Assembly (NCBI GenBank): GCA_021817645.1
Contig: JAKAGH010000001.1
Coordinates: 1-47,988, forward strand
Source: Deltaproteobacteria bacterium
GTDB lineage: Bacteria; Desulfobacterota; Desulfobaccia; Desulfobaccales; 0-14-0-80-60-11
Direction: 5' to 3'
Length of the DNA: 47,988 nt
The notes below the pieces were generated by a model that worked only from the letters and a program-made list of their open reading frames with translations, searched no databases and was not told the DNA's origin. Both the position numbers and the translations under genes were made by a program. Positions 38,199 to 46,583 of this stretch are shown here, piece after piece (within the stretch, counting starts at the first letter, position 1; each line of letters starts with the position of its first letter).

Positions 38199-39902
38199 AT
38201 GTTAGCGCTACTCATCATCTGGCTTTATGCAGGAGCCCTCTGTTTTATTTATGGCTGCGCGGCCAGCAGGTTGTTGTCGGCGATCTTGCCAGAAAAAGAT
38301 TCTGGGAGGTTATCCTTCCCTCTCCTGGTTATTTTAGGATTATGTTTAGTAACCACGATAGCGGGCTACCTCTCCCTGGTGATAAAAATAGCCTTAGGCG
38401 CCGATGCCCTCCTTTTCCTGGGAGCTTTACTTCTGTGCGGCATTTATCGGGCGGAAATAATCGCGGGCTTGAAGTCCGGCATGCGGGAGTTATTATCCCT
38501 CAATAAATATGTGTTATTCTTATTTTTATTAAGTTTTTTGTTCATCCTGATCAAATCGGCGGCCACCCCCTCTGCCTTTGACACCGGCCTGTACCACGCC
38601 CAGGCCATCCGCTGGATTGAAGAATATCCGGTGGTGCCGGGATTGGGCAACCTGCACGGCCGGCTGGCCTTCAATTCCGCCTGGTTTCCGGCCAACGCCC
38701 TTTTCGGCTTCTCGTTTTTGCAGCTCCAACCCTTCTATGTCCTGAACGGTTTTTTCGTATTAATCTTTGCCTTTATTTGCCTGCAAGGTTTGAGTAATCT
38801 CCTCGCCAGCCAATATCGCCTCAGCAATATTCTCCGGGCCGCGCTTTCTCTCCCCGGGCTCTTGGTCTTTAAAGACCAGTTGTCGTCCCCGACTCCGGAT
38901 CTACCCGCGGCCTTATTGGTTTGCCTCATTTTCATCTATTACCTGCAACTCCAGGAAAAAGCAGATGGCCTGCCGGAGCAGTTCGGGTCTTTGGTCATTT
39001 GCCTCCTGGCGGCCTGGACTATTACCATTAAATTATCTGCCCTGCCGTTGGCCTTGTTTTTGGTGGTGCTGGCGTACCAGGCGTTAGTGCGAGGCCGGCC
39101 GGCCCACCTGGGGATCATCACCGGGGGCGTGATAGTCCTGGTGATCCCTTATTTTCTCAGAAATATCTGGCTCTCGGGGTATCTGGTCTACCCTCTGCCG
39201 GGGCTCGACCTGTTCCCATTTGATTGGCAGGTGCCCCGGGCCGCGGCCCTGGCCGAGAAGCAGGCCGTGGAGGCCTTTGCCCGGGACCCCGGCTATCTGT
39301 TACCCCAGGTAAAGTGCGCTTTTTCGTGGGTGCCCCTCTGGTGTCACCAGACTCTCGCGGATTACGGCAGCAAATTAGGGAAAATTTTCCTCCCGGGTCT
39401 GATCATCCTGCTGGACGGCCTGCTGCATCTGCGGCCAATGAAAGTCCACAAAATCACTTGGGGAGAAATCGGTCAATATAAAGTTATCTATCTCCTGGCC
39501 GCCGCGGGCCTGCTCTTTTGGTTTTTGACCGCGCCCGATCCCCGTTTCGGCATGGGGTTCATCATGATTGCCGCGGTCATTATCTTTATCCCTCTGCTTC
39601 AGGCCTTTGATTATCAGGTAACAGGATTTTTCCCCTGGTCCCTGTCTTTATTATTGCTTTACTTTCTGGTGGCGTTTGGGCTCCTGGATATCTCTGCCGT
39701 TGGTCCTCGACTCTTATTACCTTCGCCTTATCCCCAGGAACAGTTGGTCGTTGAGGACATCCAGGGCCACCAGGTCTATTTCCCCCGGAGCCGAAAGGGG
39801 AAATGCTGGTATGCCCCTCTTCCCAGCGCCTATCGCCCGGCTAATTTTGCCTTTCGGGGAGCCAGCCTGGCCGATGGTTTCAAAGCCCGGAGAGCGCCCT
39901 GA
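38199..39902 (+). CDS. LIC_10190-type polytopic membrane protein
   Basis: A protein of about 567 residues with some 12 transmembrane helices. After four helices comes the segment PSAFDTGLYHAQAIRWIEEYPVVPGLGNLHGRLAFNSAWF, which I associate with the LIC_10190 family, a group of uncharacterised membrane proteins in surface-glycan loci. The acidic Asp in a periplasmic loop and many helices suggest a GT-C-like transferase or polymerase. The start is uncertain: the ATG at 38199 gives a family-like N-terminus, while an in-frame TTG at 38172 adds nine residues. Neither has a good Shine-Dalgarno site. Confidence 0.7.
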   Translation: MLALLIIWLYAGALCFIYGCAASRLLSAILPEKDSGRLSFPLLVILGLCLVTTIAGYLSLVIKIALGADALLFLGALLLCGIYRAEIIAGLKSGMRELLSLNKYVLFLFLLSFLFILIKSAATPSAFDTGLYHAQAIRWIEEYPVVPGLGNLHGRLAFNSAWFPANALFGFSFLQLQPFYVLNGFFVLIFAFICLQGLSNLLASQYRLSNILRAALSLPGLLVFKDQLSSPTPDLPAALLVCLIFIYYLQLQEKADGLPEQFGSLVICLLAAWTITIKLSALPLALFLVVLAYQALVRGRPAHLGIITGGVIVLVIPYFLRNIWLSGYLVYPLPGLDLFPFDWQVPRAAALAEKQAVEAFARDPGYLLPQVKCAFSWVPLWCHQTLADYGSKLGKIFLPGLIILLDGLLHLRPMKVHKITWGEIGQYKVIYLLAAAGLLFWFLTAPDPRFGMGFIMIAAVIIFIPLLQAFDYQVTGFFPWSLSLLLLYFLVAFGLLDISAVGPRLLLPSPYPQEQLVVEDIQGHQVYFPRSRKGKCWYAPLPSAYRPANFAFRGASLADGFKARRAP

Positions 39903-39962
39903 CCCGGGGCGCCCTACCCTGCTCCCCTCCTCTTCCCGGGTCAGCATATGAGGAGAAGTTAA

Positions 39963-41174
39963 TTGGCAAGCAAAAATAATCTCGAGCAGCAATCATGGCG
40001 GCTTTTGATAAAAAAATCTGCCAGGGCCTGCGGTCTTTTTCTCAAAACGTCCTGGTTGATTATCGGGGCCACCCTGTTGCTGCTCTTATTTTTGGAAGTA
40101 ACCTGCGGCCTGGTTTATCACCTGTTGCCGGCGAAGAGCGGTCCGGAATATTTTCAAAAAAGCGAGAGCTATAAAAACTCTCCCTGGGCGCGAGATTACG
40201 ATAGAGAACTTTTCGCCAGTTACAATACTTCCTGGCGGCCTTATGTCTATTGGCGCAGAACCCCTCTGCAAGGGAAGCATATCAATGTCGACGCCCAGGG
40301 CCGGCGTTACACCGTCCCGCCGGCAAAAAACGCCGGCAACGCTGCCCGGAAGCTGAAAATCTTCATGTTCGGCGGGTCCACCTTGTGGGGGGAGGGAGTC
40401 CGGGACCGGTACACTCTCCCCTCCCTGGTGTGGCAGGATCTGGCCGCCCGCCAGATCAGCGCGGAAATAACCAATTTCGGCGAAGTTGCGTATGTTAATA
40501 CCCAGGAACTGATCGACTTAATCCAGCAGCTCGAGCGGGGCAATGTCCCGGACGTCGTGATCTTCTATGACGGTTATAATGATGTTTATGCGGCCTTGCA
40601 GAATCAGAGCGCAGGTTATACCCAGTTTGAATGGAAGAGGGAGCTGGAATACAATATCTCCACCCGTTACCGGAAGCTGAAGAAGGTATTTTGGCTGAAT
40701 ACTCTCGATAGATTTTATTTAGGCAAATTAATCAGGTATTTTTCTAATAAACTCAGCTACGAGAGACCATTCTCGCAAAAGAGCAATTCTTTGAAAGAAG
40801 ATATCGTCGAAGTTTATTTAAATAATATTAAAATCATTACCGCGTTGGGAAAGGCTTACGGTTTCGTGCCGCTATTTTATTGGCAGCCGGTAATCTACAC
40901 TAAAAATAACTTGACCCCTTTTGAAAAAACCTATGCCACCGAGCCCTTGGGGACCTTATATCGCCAGGCTAATACCGTGCTGCAGGCAAATCAGCAAAAA
41001 TTTGCGCCCTACCATTTCTTTGATATCAGCGGCATCTTTGCCGGGGACAATCATGAGGTGTATCTGGATTTTTGCCATGTCAACGAAGACGCCAACCAGA
41101 TTATCGCCCATCGGATCAGTGCTGATTTACTGAAGATTATCCCTCCCCCTCCTTCCGGGCCGGCCGCACCGTAA
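39963..41174 (+). CDS. Membrane-anchored SGNH/GDSL hydrolase-like protein
   Basis: A 403-residue protein with one N-terminal transmembrane helix (about 28-55) and a periplasmic SGNH domain. Block I is FMFGGSTLWGEG (catalytic Ser, about 134), block III is YDGYNDVYA (Gly and Asn, about 204-212), and block V is LDFCHVNEDAN (DxxH, about 362-372). It may add or remove acyl groups on the exported glycan. TTG start at 39963 with GAGGAG 9 bases upstream. It is the last gene of the polysaccharide region, close behind the LIC_10190-like gene. Confidence 0.8.
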   Translation: MASKNNLEQQSWRLLIKKSARACGLFLKTSWLIIGATLLLLLFLEVTCGLVYHLLPAKSGPEYFQKSESYKNSPWARDYDRELFASYNTSWRPYVYWRRTPLQGKHINVDAQGRRYTVPPAKNAGNAARKLKIFMFGGSTLWGEGVRDRYTLPSLVWQDLAARQISAEITNFGEVAYVNTQELIDLIQQLERGNVPDVVIFYDGYNDVYAALQNQSAGYTQFEWKRELEYNISTRYRKLKKVFWLNTLDRFYLGKLIRYFSNKLSYERPFSQKSNSLKEDIVEVYLNNIKIITALGKAYGFVPLFYWQPVIYTKNNLTPFEKTYATEPLGTLYRQANTVLQANQQKFAPYHFFDISGIFAGDNHEVYLDFCHVNEDANQIIAHRISADLLKIIPPPPSGPAAP

Positions 41175-41389
41175 TTCCAGGTGCAGAGCCCGGCGCCGGC
41201 GCGCCTGCGGTCCCGCGCCGCGGCCCGCGGCCCTTCCCGCAAAAATAGCAAGGATGGTAAATTCGTGCTAAATTAAAGAAAAAAGGGGGGTCCGCCATTC
41301 GCCAAGTTGCGGAGGCAATTTTCCCTATGGCCTGGTGCCTTACAGACGGATTACCCGGCGGCCTCCCGCGCTTAGAGCCATAAAGGCAA

Positions 41390-41974
41390 ATGTCCCAGCG
41401 TCCACTTTTAGGTTTGGTGTCCTTGGGCCCGGTTGATCCGGAGATCCTCCAACATTTGCGCCAGCCCATTGCCGATTTTCTTTCACTGACGGTACGCATA
41501 CTGCCTCCCAAGCCGCTGCCGGCGCAGGTCTATCATGTGGCCCGGGACCAGCACCATTCCACGCAGCTCCTGGAATACCTGTTGGCCGTCGACGACTACC
41601 AGGACTTTTCCCGGATTCTGGGAATAACCGCTGTGGATCTGTACATCCCCATATTTACCTTCGTTTTTGGCGAGGCCCAATTAGACGGCAAAGCCGCCAT
41701 CATTTCGACGTTTCGTCCCCGGCAGGGCCCCGCTGGCACCAGCGCACCCCATTCAATTTTTATGACCCGTCTCATCAAGTTAAGCCTCCATGAATTGGGC
41801 CATACCTTCGGCCTGCCCCATTGCCGCCAGGACGGGTGTCTCATGGGGTTTGACTCCAACCTGGAGAAATTGGACCAGAAGAACCCCAAGTACTGCGAGT
41901 ATTGCCGGATCATGCTGGACGATTACTACACCAGAAATGGTTTTGATCAACCTTTGCAAAGAGTTAAAGTCTAA
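41390..41974 (+). CDS. Archaemetzincin-family zinc metalloprotease
   Basis: A 194-residue metzincin. The zinc and structural motif is complete: HELGHTFGLPHC-RQDG-CLM (about 144-162), followed by a CEYC pair (about 179-182), as in archaemetzincins (HExxHxxGx3CxxxxCxM then CxxC). Bacterial members are known mainly from deltaproteobacteria and related groups; their substrates are not established. No signal peptide is seen, so a cytosolic role is likely. The preceding 215 bases (41175-41389) hold very GC-rich sequence and no gene that I can support. Confidence 0.88.
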   Translation: MSQRPLLGLVSLGPVDPEILQHLRQPIADFLSLTVRILPPKPLPAQVYHVARDQHHSTQLLEYLLAVDDYQDFSRILGITAVDLYIPIFTFVFGEAQLDGKAAIISTFRPRQGPAGTSAPHSIFMTRLIKLSLHELGHTFGLPHCRQDGCLMGFDSNLEKLDQKNPKYCEYCRIMLDDYYTRNGFDQPLQRVKV

Positions 41975-42023
41975 ACGCCCAGCCTGGCTGTGCCCTTATC
42001 GTTGCCCCAGGCTCCAACTTCGT

Positions 42024-43976
42024 CTACTCCGGGGTAAAGCGCACCCTCTCCCCCAGCCCCACGGTCACTAGAATCTCGTTGGTGCGCCCCACCAGCCGTT
42101 GGAGCCAGGACGAGGCGGTCTGCAGGCGGCAACCCTCCCGGCATTCCTTGAGAACCAAACCGGTGGCCCGCATTTCAAATGGAGCCAGCAGGTCTTCCTG
42201 CTGCAGCAGCTTCAGACAATCCCACCACACGGTATCCGGGGCCTGGAGTTCCTCCCGGCTGCTCACCCCCCGCAGACAGGCAAAAACCACCTCCCGGGGG
42301 CCCTGCATCAGGATTTCCGCCAACCTGGCGCGCCAGGTGGCAGGCTCCAAACGGCGGATATTGATGGCGTAGGCCGGGCACTGGGAGGCGCACCAGCCGC
42401 AGGCAATGCAGGTTTCCTCGGGAAAGACCGCATAATTTTCCATCATTGGCACCCCAAAGGGGCAACAGCGCACACAGGTGAGGCAACGGACGCACTTGCG
42501 CTCGATCAATTCCGCGCCCCGGCCGCAATGCAGGCAGCGCCGCGCCTCAATCAAGGCTTCGCTCTCCTCATAGACCAGTTCGGCGCTGTCGAAATCTTTG
42601 AGGCGCTCCGCCACCGGCCGCTCTTTCAGTGGCCGGGTGGGGACACGGTCAATGCTGGCGGCCTGTTCTTGCGGCAACCGGGAAATGGGCCGGGGGCACT
42701 CCTCAGTGACGCGCAGGTGCCCCCCGGTGCGCAGAAAATGATCGATAGCTAACGCAGCGCGGCGGCCGCTGGCCGCGGCGGCCACGGCCAGCGTCGGCCC
42801 AGTGAAGATCTCCCCGGCCAAAAAAAGCCCTCCGGCAAAGACTCCGGGCAGAGAAGTGGCCATGGTTTGCTGGTCGGCCCTGATCCTGCCCCCGGCCAGG
42901 GCCAGGTTTTCCTGCTGGGCGGCTTCCAGTTCCGCCTCCTGGCCGATGGCAAAGATCAGGGTGTCCGCGGCCAGGCGCTGGCTCCGGGACTCGTCATAGG
43001 TGGGGGCAAAGCGCCCCGCGGCATCGAAGAGGGAAGTGCAGGCCATCAAATCTATCCCGGTTACCCGTCCCCCCTCGGCCTGCACCACCTTGGGGGCCCA
43101 TTGGTAAATGAGGTCGATGACTTCGTCCTTGGCGCGTTCAGTTTCCACCGGTGAGGCGAACAACTGGTTGGGCGCTTCCAGACAGATCATCAACACCTCC
43201 GGGGCCCCCAGGCGTTTTACTGCCCGGGCCGCGTCCATGGCCACGTTGCCGCAACCGATGACCAGGACCTTCTGACCCAGCCGCGGGGCCTGCCCCTGGG
43301 CCACCTGGCGCAAAAAAGGCAACGCCAGATGCACCCCGGCTGCGTCCATGCCGGGAACCGGCAGCCCCCGGCCCTTTTGCAAGCCGATGGCCAACACCAC
43401 CGCGTGATAGCCCTGCTCTTGCAAATCCTTGAGGGAAAAATCCCGGCCCCAGGCCTGGCCGGTGCGGAATTCAGCTCCCAGGGCCTCCAATTCATGCAGA
43501 TCCTCCCAGACCACGGCCTTGGGGAGCCGGAACTTCGGCACCACTTGCATGGGCATCCCCCCCGGCTCCGACTCCCGCTCGAACAGGGTCACCGGGTAAC
43601 CCTGGAGCAGCAGGTCCCGGGCCGCGGCCAGGCCCGCGGGGCCGCTGCCCACAAGGGCCACCCGTTGGGGCCGGGTCAGGGCCGCCCGCCGGTAGCCGCG
43701 GCGGCGGAATTTCCGGGTCTGGTCCATGACAAACCGCTTCAGGGCCCGGATGGCCAGGGGGCCTTCCACATACTGCCGTCGGCAGGCGTCTTCACAGGGA
43801 TGGGCGCAGATATAGGCGCAGACTGAAGGGATGACGTTATTGGCCTTGATGACCTCCAGGGCCTCTTCATACCGTCCCTGGTAAATGAGGCCCACATAGC
43901 GCCTGGCATCGGTGCCCACCGGACAGGCGGCAGTGCATGGCGGGGGCAATGGTTCCCGGACCTGGGACTGCATCAT
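42024..43976 (-). CDS. GltD-like FAD oxidoreductase fused to ferredoxin and MvhD-like domains
   Basis: A 650-residue flavoprotein. The N-terminal helical Fe-S domain has CTAACP and CAYICAHPCEDAC (about 14-65). The FAD loop is VALVGSGPAGLAAARDL and the NAD(P)H loop is VLVIGCGNVAMDAARAV. Two [4Fe-4S] motifs follow, CVRCLTCVRCCP and CIACGWCASQCP (about 500-550). The last ~90 residues (VVFACLRG, WWDCLKLL, GLVLKECREGCRLQTASSWLQRLVG) look like a short form of the MvhD electron-transfer subunit. It likely passes electrons between NAD(P)H and ferredoxin or a heterodisulfide-reductase-like partner. GGAAG precedes tandem ATGs. Confidence 0.85.
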   Translation of the reverse strand: MMQSQVREPLPPPCTAACPVGTDARRYVGLIYQGRYEEALEVIKANNVIPSVCAYICAHPCEDACRRQYVEGPLAIRALKRFVMDQTRKFRRRGYRRAALTRPQRVALVGSGPAGLAAARDLLLQGYPVTLFERESEPGGMPMQVVPKFRLPKAVVWEDLHELEALGAEFRTGQAWGRDFSLKDLQEQGYHAVVLAIGLQKGRGLPVPGMDAAGVHLALPFLRQVAQGQAPRLGQKVLVIGCGNVAMDAARAVKRLGAPEVLMICLEAPNQLFASPVETERAKDEVIDLIYQWAPKVVQAEGGRVTGIDLMACTSLFDAAGRFAPTYDESRSQRLAADTLIFAIGQEAELEAAQQENLALAGGRIRADQQTMATSLPGVFAGGLFLAGEIFTGPTLAVAAAASGRRAALAIDHFLRTGGHLRVTEECPRPISRLPQEQAASIDRVPTRPLKERPVAERLKDFDSAELVYEESEALIEARRCLHCGRGAELIERKCVRCLTCVRCCPFGVPMMENYAVFPEETCIACGWCASQCPAYAINIRRLEPATWRARLAEILMQGPREVVFACLRGVSSREELQAPDTVWWDCLKLLQQEDLLAPFEMRATGLVLKECREGCRLQTASSWLQRLVGRTNEILVTVGLGERVRFTPE

Positions 43977-43991
43977 CTTTCTTCCAACTTG

Positions 43992-44020
43992 AAAAAAAAA
44001 GGGACCGGTGACGATCCCTT
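43992..44020 (-). terminator. Rho-independent terminator of the mucR-like gene
   Basis: On the minus strand AAGGGATCG-TCAC-CGGTCCCTT forms a 9-bp stem (one G/T wobble) followed by an unbroken T-run. It lies about 80 bases after the mucR-like stop and ends 16 bases before the next minus-strand start (43976), so it separates the two genes. Confidence 0.8.
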
Positions 44021-44097
44021 GAAAACCTCGGGACGGAGCGGGGGCATGCCTCTGCTCTCCCAGGTAATGAGCAATTAGGAAAAATTACTTCGTTGCA

Positions 44098-44544
44098 TTA
44101 AGCCGGTTTGGCGGCTTTACGTGCGCCTCTTTTGGCGCCCAGGCCTTTTTCTACCGCCAGCTTCCGGCGCTGCTCAGAATATTCCTTGCATACTAGAGGA
44201 TATTTCTTGGGATCCAGGTCGAATCTCTTAAAATATTCTTTCGGCATTAAATTGTGGGCCTTACGGATATGGGCCTTTAAAGTGCGCATCTTCTTGCCGC
44301 ACTCCAGACAAACCACGTACTTTTCTTTGACAATGTCCTTGAGGGGAATCGAGGGCTTCTTTACCCCTTCCACTTCTTTGCCCTTTGCCAGCTCGGGGCC
44401 TTCCAACAATGCCCCGCCTTCCAAAGAGGCCAAGGCATTATAGACCTCTTTAATTTCGTCCACTAACTCTGTGGAGGTGAGTTCACTCATTGATGCATGG
44501 GAGATTACAATCTGGGCTGTTAACTTTAACACTTCCGTAGCCAT
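44098..44544 (-). CDS. MucR/Ros-family zinc-finger transcriptional regulator
   Basis: A 148-residue regulator. The N-terminal half (LKLTAQIVISHASMSELTSTELVDEIKEVYNALASL, about 6-41) is the MucR oligomerisation region. The C-terminal DNA-binding part has a C2H2 zinc finger, CLECGKKMRTLKAHIRKAH (about 80-98), then MPKEYFKRFDLDPKKYPL, then a basic tail ending KRGARKAAKPA. MucR proteins are H-NS-like repressors of surface polysaccharide, motility and cell-cycle genes that bind AT-rich DNA. The ATG at 44544 is preceded by GAGAGGAAG; a longer in-frame reading to 44763 has an AT-rich, Lys/Asn-rich start and is not credible. Confidence 0.9.
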   Translation of the reverse strand: MATEVLKLTAQIVISHASMSELTSTELVDEIKEVYNALASLEGGALLEGPELAKGKEVEGVKKPSIPLKDIVKEKYVVCLECGKKMRTLKAHIRKAHNLMPKEYFKRFDLDPKKYPLVCKEYSEQRRKLAVEKGLGAKRGARKAAKPA

Positions 44545-44946
44545 AAAATTCTTCCTCTCTCTTTTGCTAGAATTATTTTCCGTAAATGATATAATTTTTA
44601 TTATTCTTTTTATCTTGTCAAGGTTTTTGTTTTGATTTCGTTTTTTTTTACTTAGTAAACATTCTTGAATTTGCTGCCGGTGACTCTTTTTCCCCTTGGA
44701 AGCAATCGATGTTTGCCAATAAATTTCCCCGAGATAAGTTTTGCTGGTAACAGCACCTTTCACCTGTTAATTGCCGCTGACGATCCCCCCACCTACAGAG
44801 AAATTACTTTTCAGGACAATATTTGCTATCATGGCCGCCATAAGGATTCTCCTTCAAGAAAAGAAACTTCGAGGAGCCCCAGCTAAAGAGGTGTTGGCAC
44901 CTGTTTCCTGCGCAGTCAGGATTATCAACTAACTCCGGAATAACCT
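44545..44946. other. AT-rich divergent control region between mucR-like and elyC-like genes
   Basis: No gene is well supported here. The left 120 bases are strongly AT-rich, with poly-T and T-A steps of the kind MucR binds, and hold a minus-strand TTGACA (44621-44616), likely part of the mucR promoter and its own operator. On the right an extended -10 (TGCTATCAT, 44824-44832) may serve the elyC-like gene. A 33-codon frame from 44831 and a small AGGTG-TTGG-CACCT hairpin (44889-44902) are present but unproven. Confidence 0.4.
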
Positions 44947-45747
44947 ATGTTCTTGCTCAAAAAAATTGTGGCGCCGTTTTTGTACCCCCTACCGCTGTGC
45001 CTCTGGATATTGCTCTTGGGTCTGGTTATCCTCTGGGGCACCCGGAGGCAGCGCCTGGGAAAGGCCCTGGTGACCTTGGGAACCGTTCTGCTCTTCCTGT
45101 TGAGTTCTTATTTTTTCACTTCCCAGCTGACGCAGCCGTTGGAGCAACAGTATCCACCCCTCCTCCAGACCCAGGCCTTGTCACGTGAGGGGAGCGGGGG
45201 TGATCCCTCTCCCGCCTGGATTGTGGTTTTGGGGGGAGGAGCTGTTTCGGACCCGTCTCTGCCAGCCAACAGCCAACTCAACCGGATATCTCTAAGCCGG
45301 GTAGTGGAAGGGGTGCGCCTCTACCATTCTCTTCCGGGCCGCAAACTGCTGCTATCCGGCGGCGCGGTCTTTAATACCGAGCCTGAGGCCAAGATCATGG
45401 GCCAGGTGGCCCGGCTTCTGGGAGTCAACGCCGCTGATATCCTGTTGGAACCGGACTCCCGGGACACTGGGGAGCAGGCCGAGTTTATTGCCAGGATGCT
45501 GGGCCGCAAGACGGTCATCCTGGTTACTTCCGCGGTCCATCTGCCGCGCGCCATGCGCCTTTTTGAGAACCGGGGGCTGCGCCCCATTCCGGCGCCCACC
45601 GCTTATGAATCTCTGCAGCCGGCGCAGTTCTGTCCTGCCATGTTCTTCCCCAACCCCGCATCGCTTACCAGGGCCGAAAGCGCCATCCATGAGTATCTGG
45701 GCCTCACCTGGATCTGGCTGCGCCGGACACTGCCGGGAGGTGGTTGA
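44947..45747 (+). CDS. ElyC/YdcF-family envelope protein (DUF218)
   Basis: A 266-residue inner-membrane protein with two N-terminal helices (about 10-32 and 38-62) and a periplasmic DUF218 domain: IVVLGGGAVSDP (about 92-103), SRVVEGVRLYHSLPGRKLLLSGGAVF, LLEPDSRDTGEQA and LVTSAVHLPRAMRLFE. This is the architecture of E. coli ElyC, which affects peptidoglycan and lipid-carrier balance. GGAA lies 8 bases before the ATG. Confidence 0.88.
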   Translation: MFLLKKIVAPFLYPLPLCLWILLLGLVILWGTRRQRLGKALVTLGTVLLFLLSSYFFTSQLTQPLEQQYPPLLQTQALSREGSGGDPSPAWIVVLGGGAVSDPSLPANSQLNRISLSRVVEGVRLYHSLPGRKLLLSGGAVFNTEPEAKIMGQVARLLGVNAADILLEPDSRDTGEQAEFIARMLGRKTVILVTSAVHLPRAMRLFENRGLRPIPAPTAYESLQPAQFCPAMFFPNPASLTRAESAIHEYLGLTWIWLRRTLPGGG

Positions 45748-45800
45748 CAGCGGCGGCAGGCGAACTTATTTAATGAACAATAACCACCGGAGGCAAGACC

Positions 45801-45980
45801 ATGATTCTGAAAGAAATTAAAGACAAAGCGAAGGATCTGGGGGTGAGGAATTACTCGAAATTGGCCAAACCCGATTTGATCCGGGCCATCCAGGAAAAAG
45901 AAGGGAACGCCCCCTGCTTTCAGAGCATTTATGATTGCTGGCAATTCGATTGTTTGTGGCGGCCTGACTGCCAGGGCTAA
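45801..45980 (+). CDS. Small SAP/Rho-N-domain protein
   Basis: A 59-residue protein. The first 35 residues (ILKEIKDKAKDLGVRNYSKLAKPDLIRAIQEKEG) form a SAP or Rho N-terminal helix-extended-helix fold that binds nucleic acid. The tail has four Cys (PCFQSIYDCWQFDCLWRPDC), possibly metal-binding. Small SAP proteins with a similar Cys-rich tail occur in Desulfobacterota. A strong GGAGG precedes the ATG by 7 bases. It follows the elyC-like gene at 53 bases and may be co-transcribed with it. Confidence 0.75.
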   Translation: MILKEIKDKAKDLGVRNYSKLAKPDLIRAIQEKEGNAPCFQSIYDCWQFDCLWRPDCQG

Positions 45981-46134
45981 AGGTCCGCGGTTGCCGGTTG
46001 CTCCTTGAGTGGTTTAATGTCCTCAGGCTGAAACTAGGCTTGCAGGAGACCGCTGCTTCCCCCTGAAATAGTCAGGTACCAGACAGCCAGGGCAATCTGC
46101 CAGCAGCCGTGAATGCCGCGAGCCTCCGGCGTTA

Positions 46135-46542
46135 CTAGCGCACGGCGACTTCTAGGGTATAGTCTGCTTTGGCCCCCTCTTTTCTGGCGCCGGCCCGCAG
46201 CATCAGCACCCTGATCACATAATCGCCGGTCTCCTGAAGAACCCCTGACCATTCTTTTTCCTCTGGCGTCAGATTCTCCAAGCTTTCTCCCTTTTTTATA
46301 AATATGACCGCATAGGTGTAAATATTTTGGCTTTGCAGATGTATGGTCAGACGTTGTCCGGCTCGGGCTTGCAAAAGGTAATCTTTCACGTCATAGCCCC
46401 TGATCCTCCCCTGGCGGGTGGCCGCACCCTGACCTTGGGGGAAGGACAGGCGTTCCCTTTGATTTTCAGCCCCAACCCAGGCGGGGATAAGTGCCAGCGA
46501 GATCACTAGCAAGCAGGCAACGCGGACTTTTCTGTGCGCCAT
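46135..46542 (-). CDS. Secreted PliG-like (g-type lysozyme inhibitor-like) protein
   Basis: A protein of about 135 residues with a signal peptide (ACLLVISLALIPAWVGA, about 9-25). The mature part has GRIRGYDVKDYLLQARAGQRLTIHLQS (about 46-72), EKEWSGVLQETGDYVIRVLMLRAGAR and a final ADYTLEVAV strand. This beta-sandwich pattern is shared with PliG, the periplasmic inhibitor of g-type lysozyme, though related folds bind other ligands. The ATG at 46542 has GGAGG 4 bases upstream; a longer in-frame start at 46605 is less likely. It lies 42 bases after the transporter gene on the same strand. Confidence 0.65.
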   Translation of the reverse strand: MAHRKVRVACLLVISLALIPAWVGAENQRERLSFPQGQGAATRQGRIRGYDVKDYLLQARAGQRLTIHLQSQNIYTYAVIFIKKGESLENLTPEEKEWSGVLQETGDYVIRVLMLRAGARKEGAKADYTLEVAVR

Positions 46543-46583
46543 GGAACCTCCGGGTGACATGTGGTTAGGCGTTTCCCTCGCCT

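Noticed and set aside
44545..44763. Upstream extension of the mucR-like gene by 73 codons
   Set aside because: The added part is AT-rich, Lys/Asn/Ile-rich, includes the likely promoter, and lacks a ribosome site; GAGAGGAAG before the ATG at 44544 fits the family N-terminus.
44665..44886. 73-codon plus-strand frame in the mucR-elyC gap
   Set aside because: No recognisable domain or ribosome site; overlaps promoter-like sequence.
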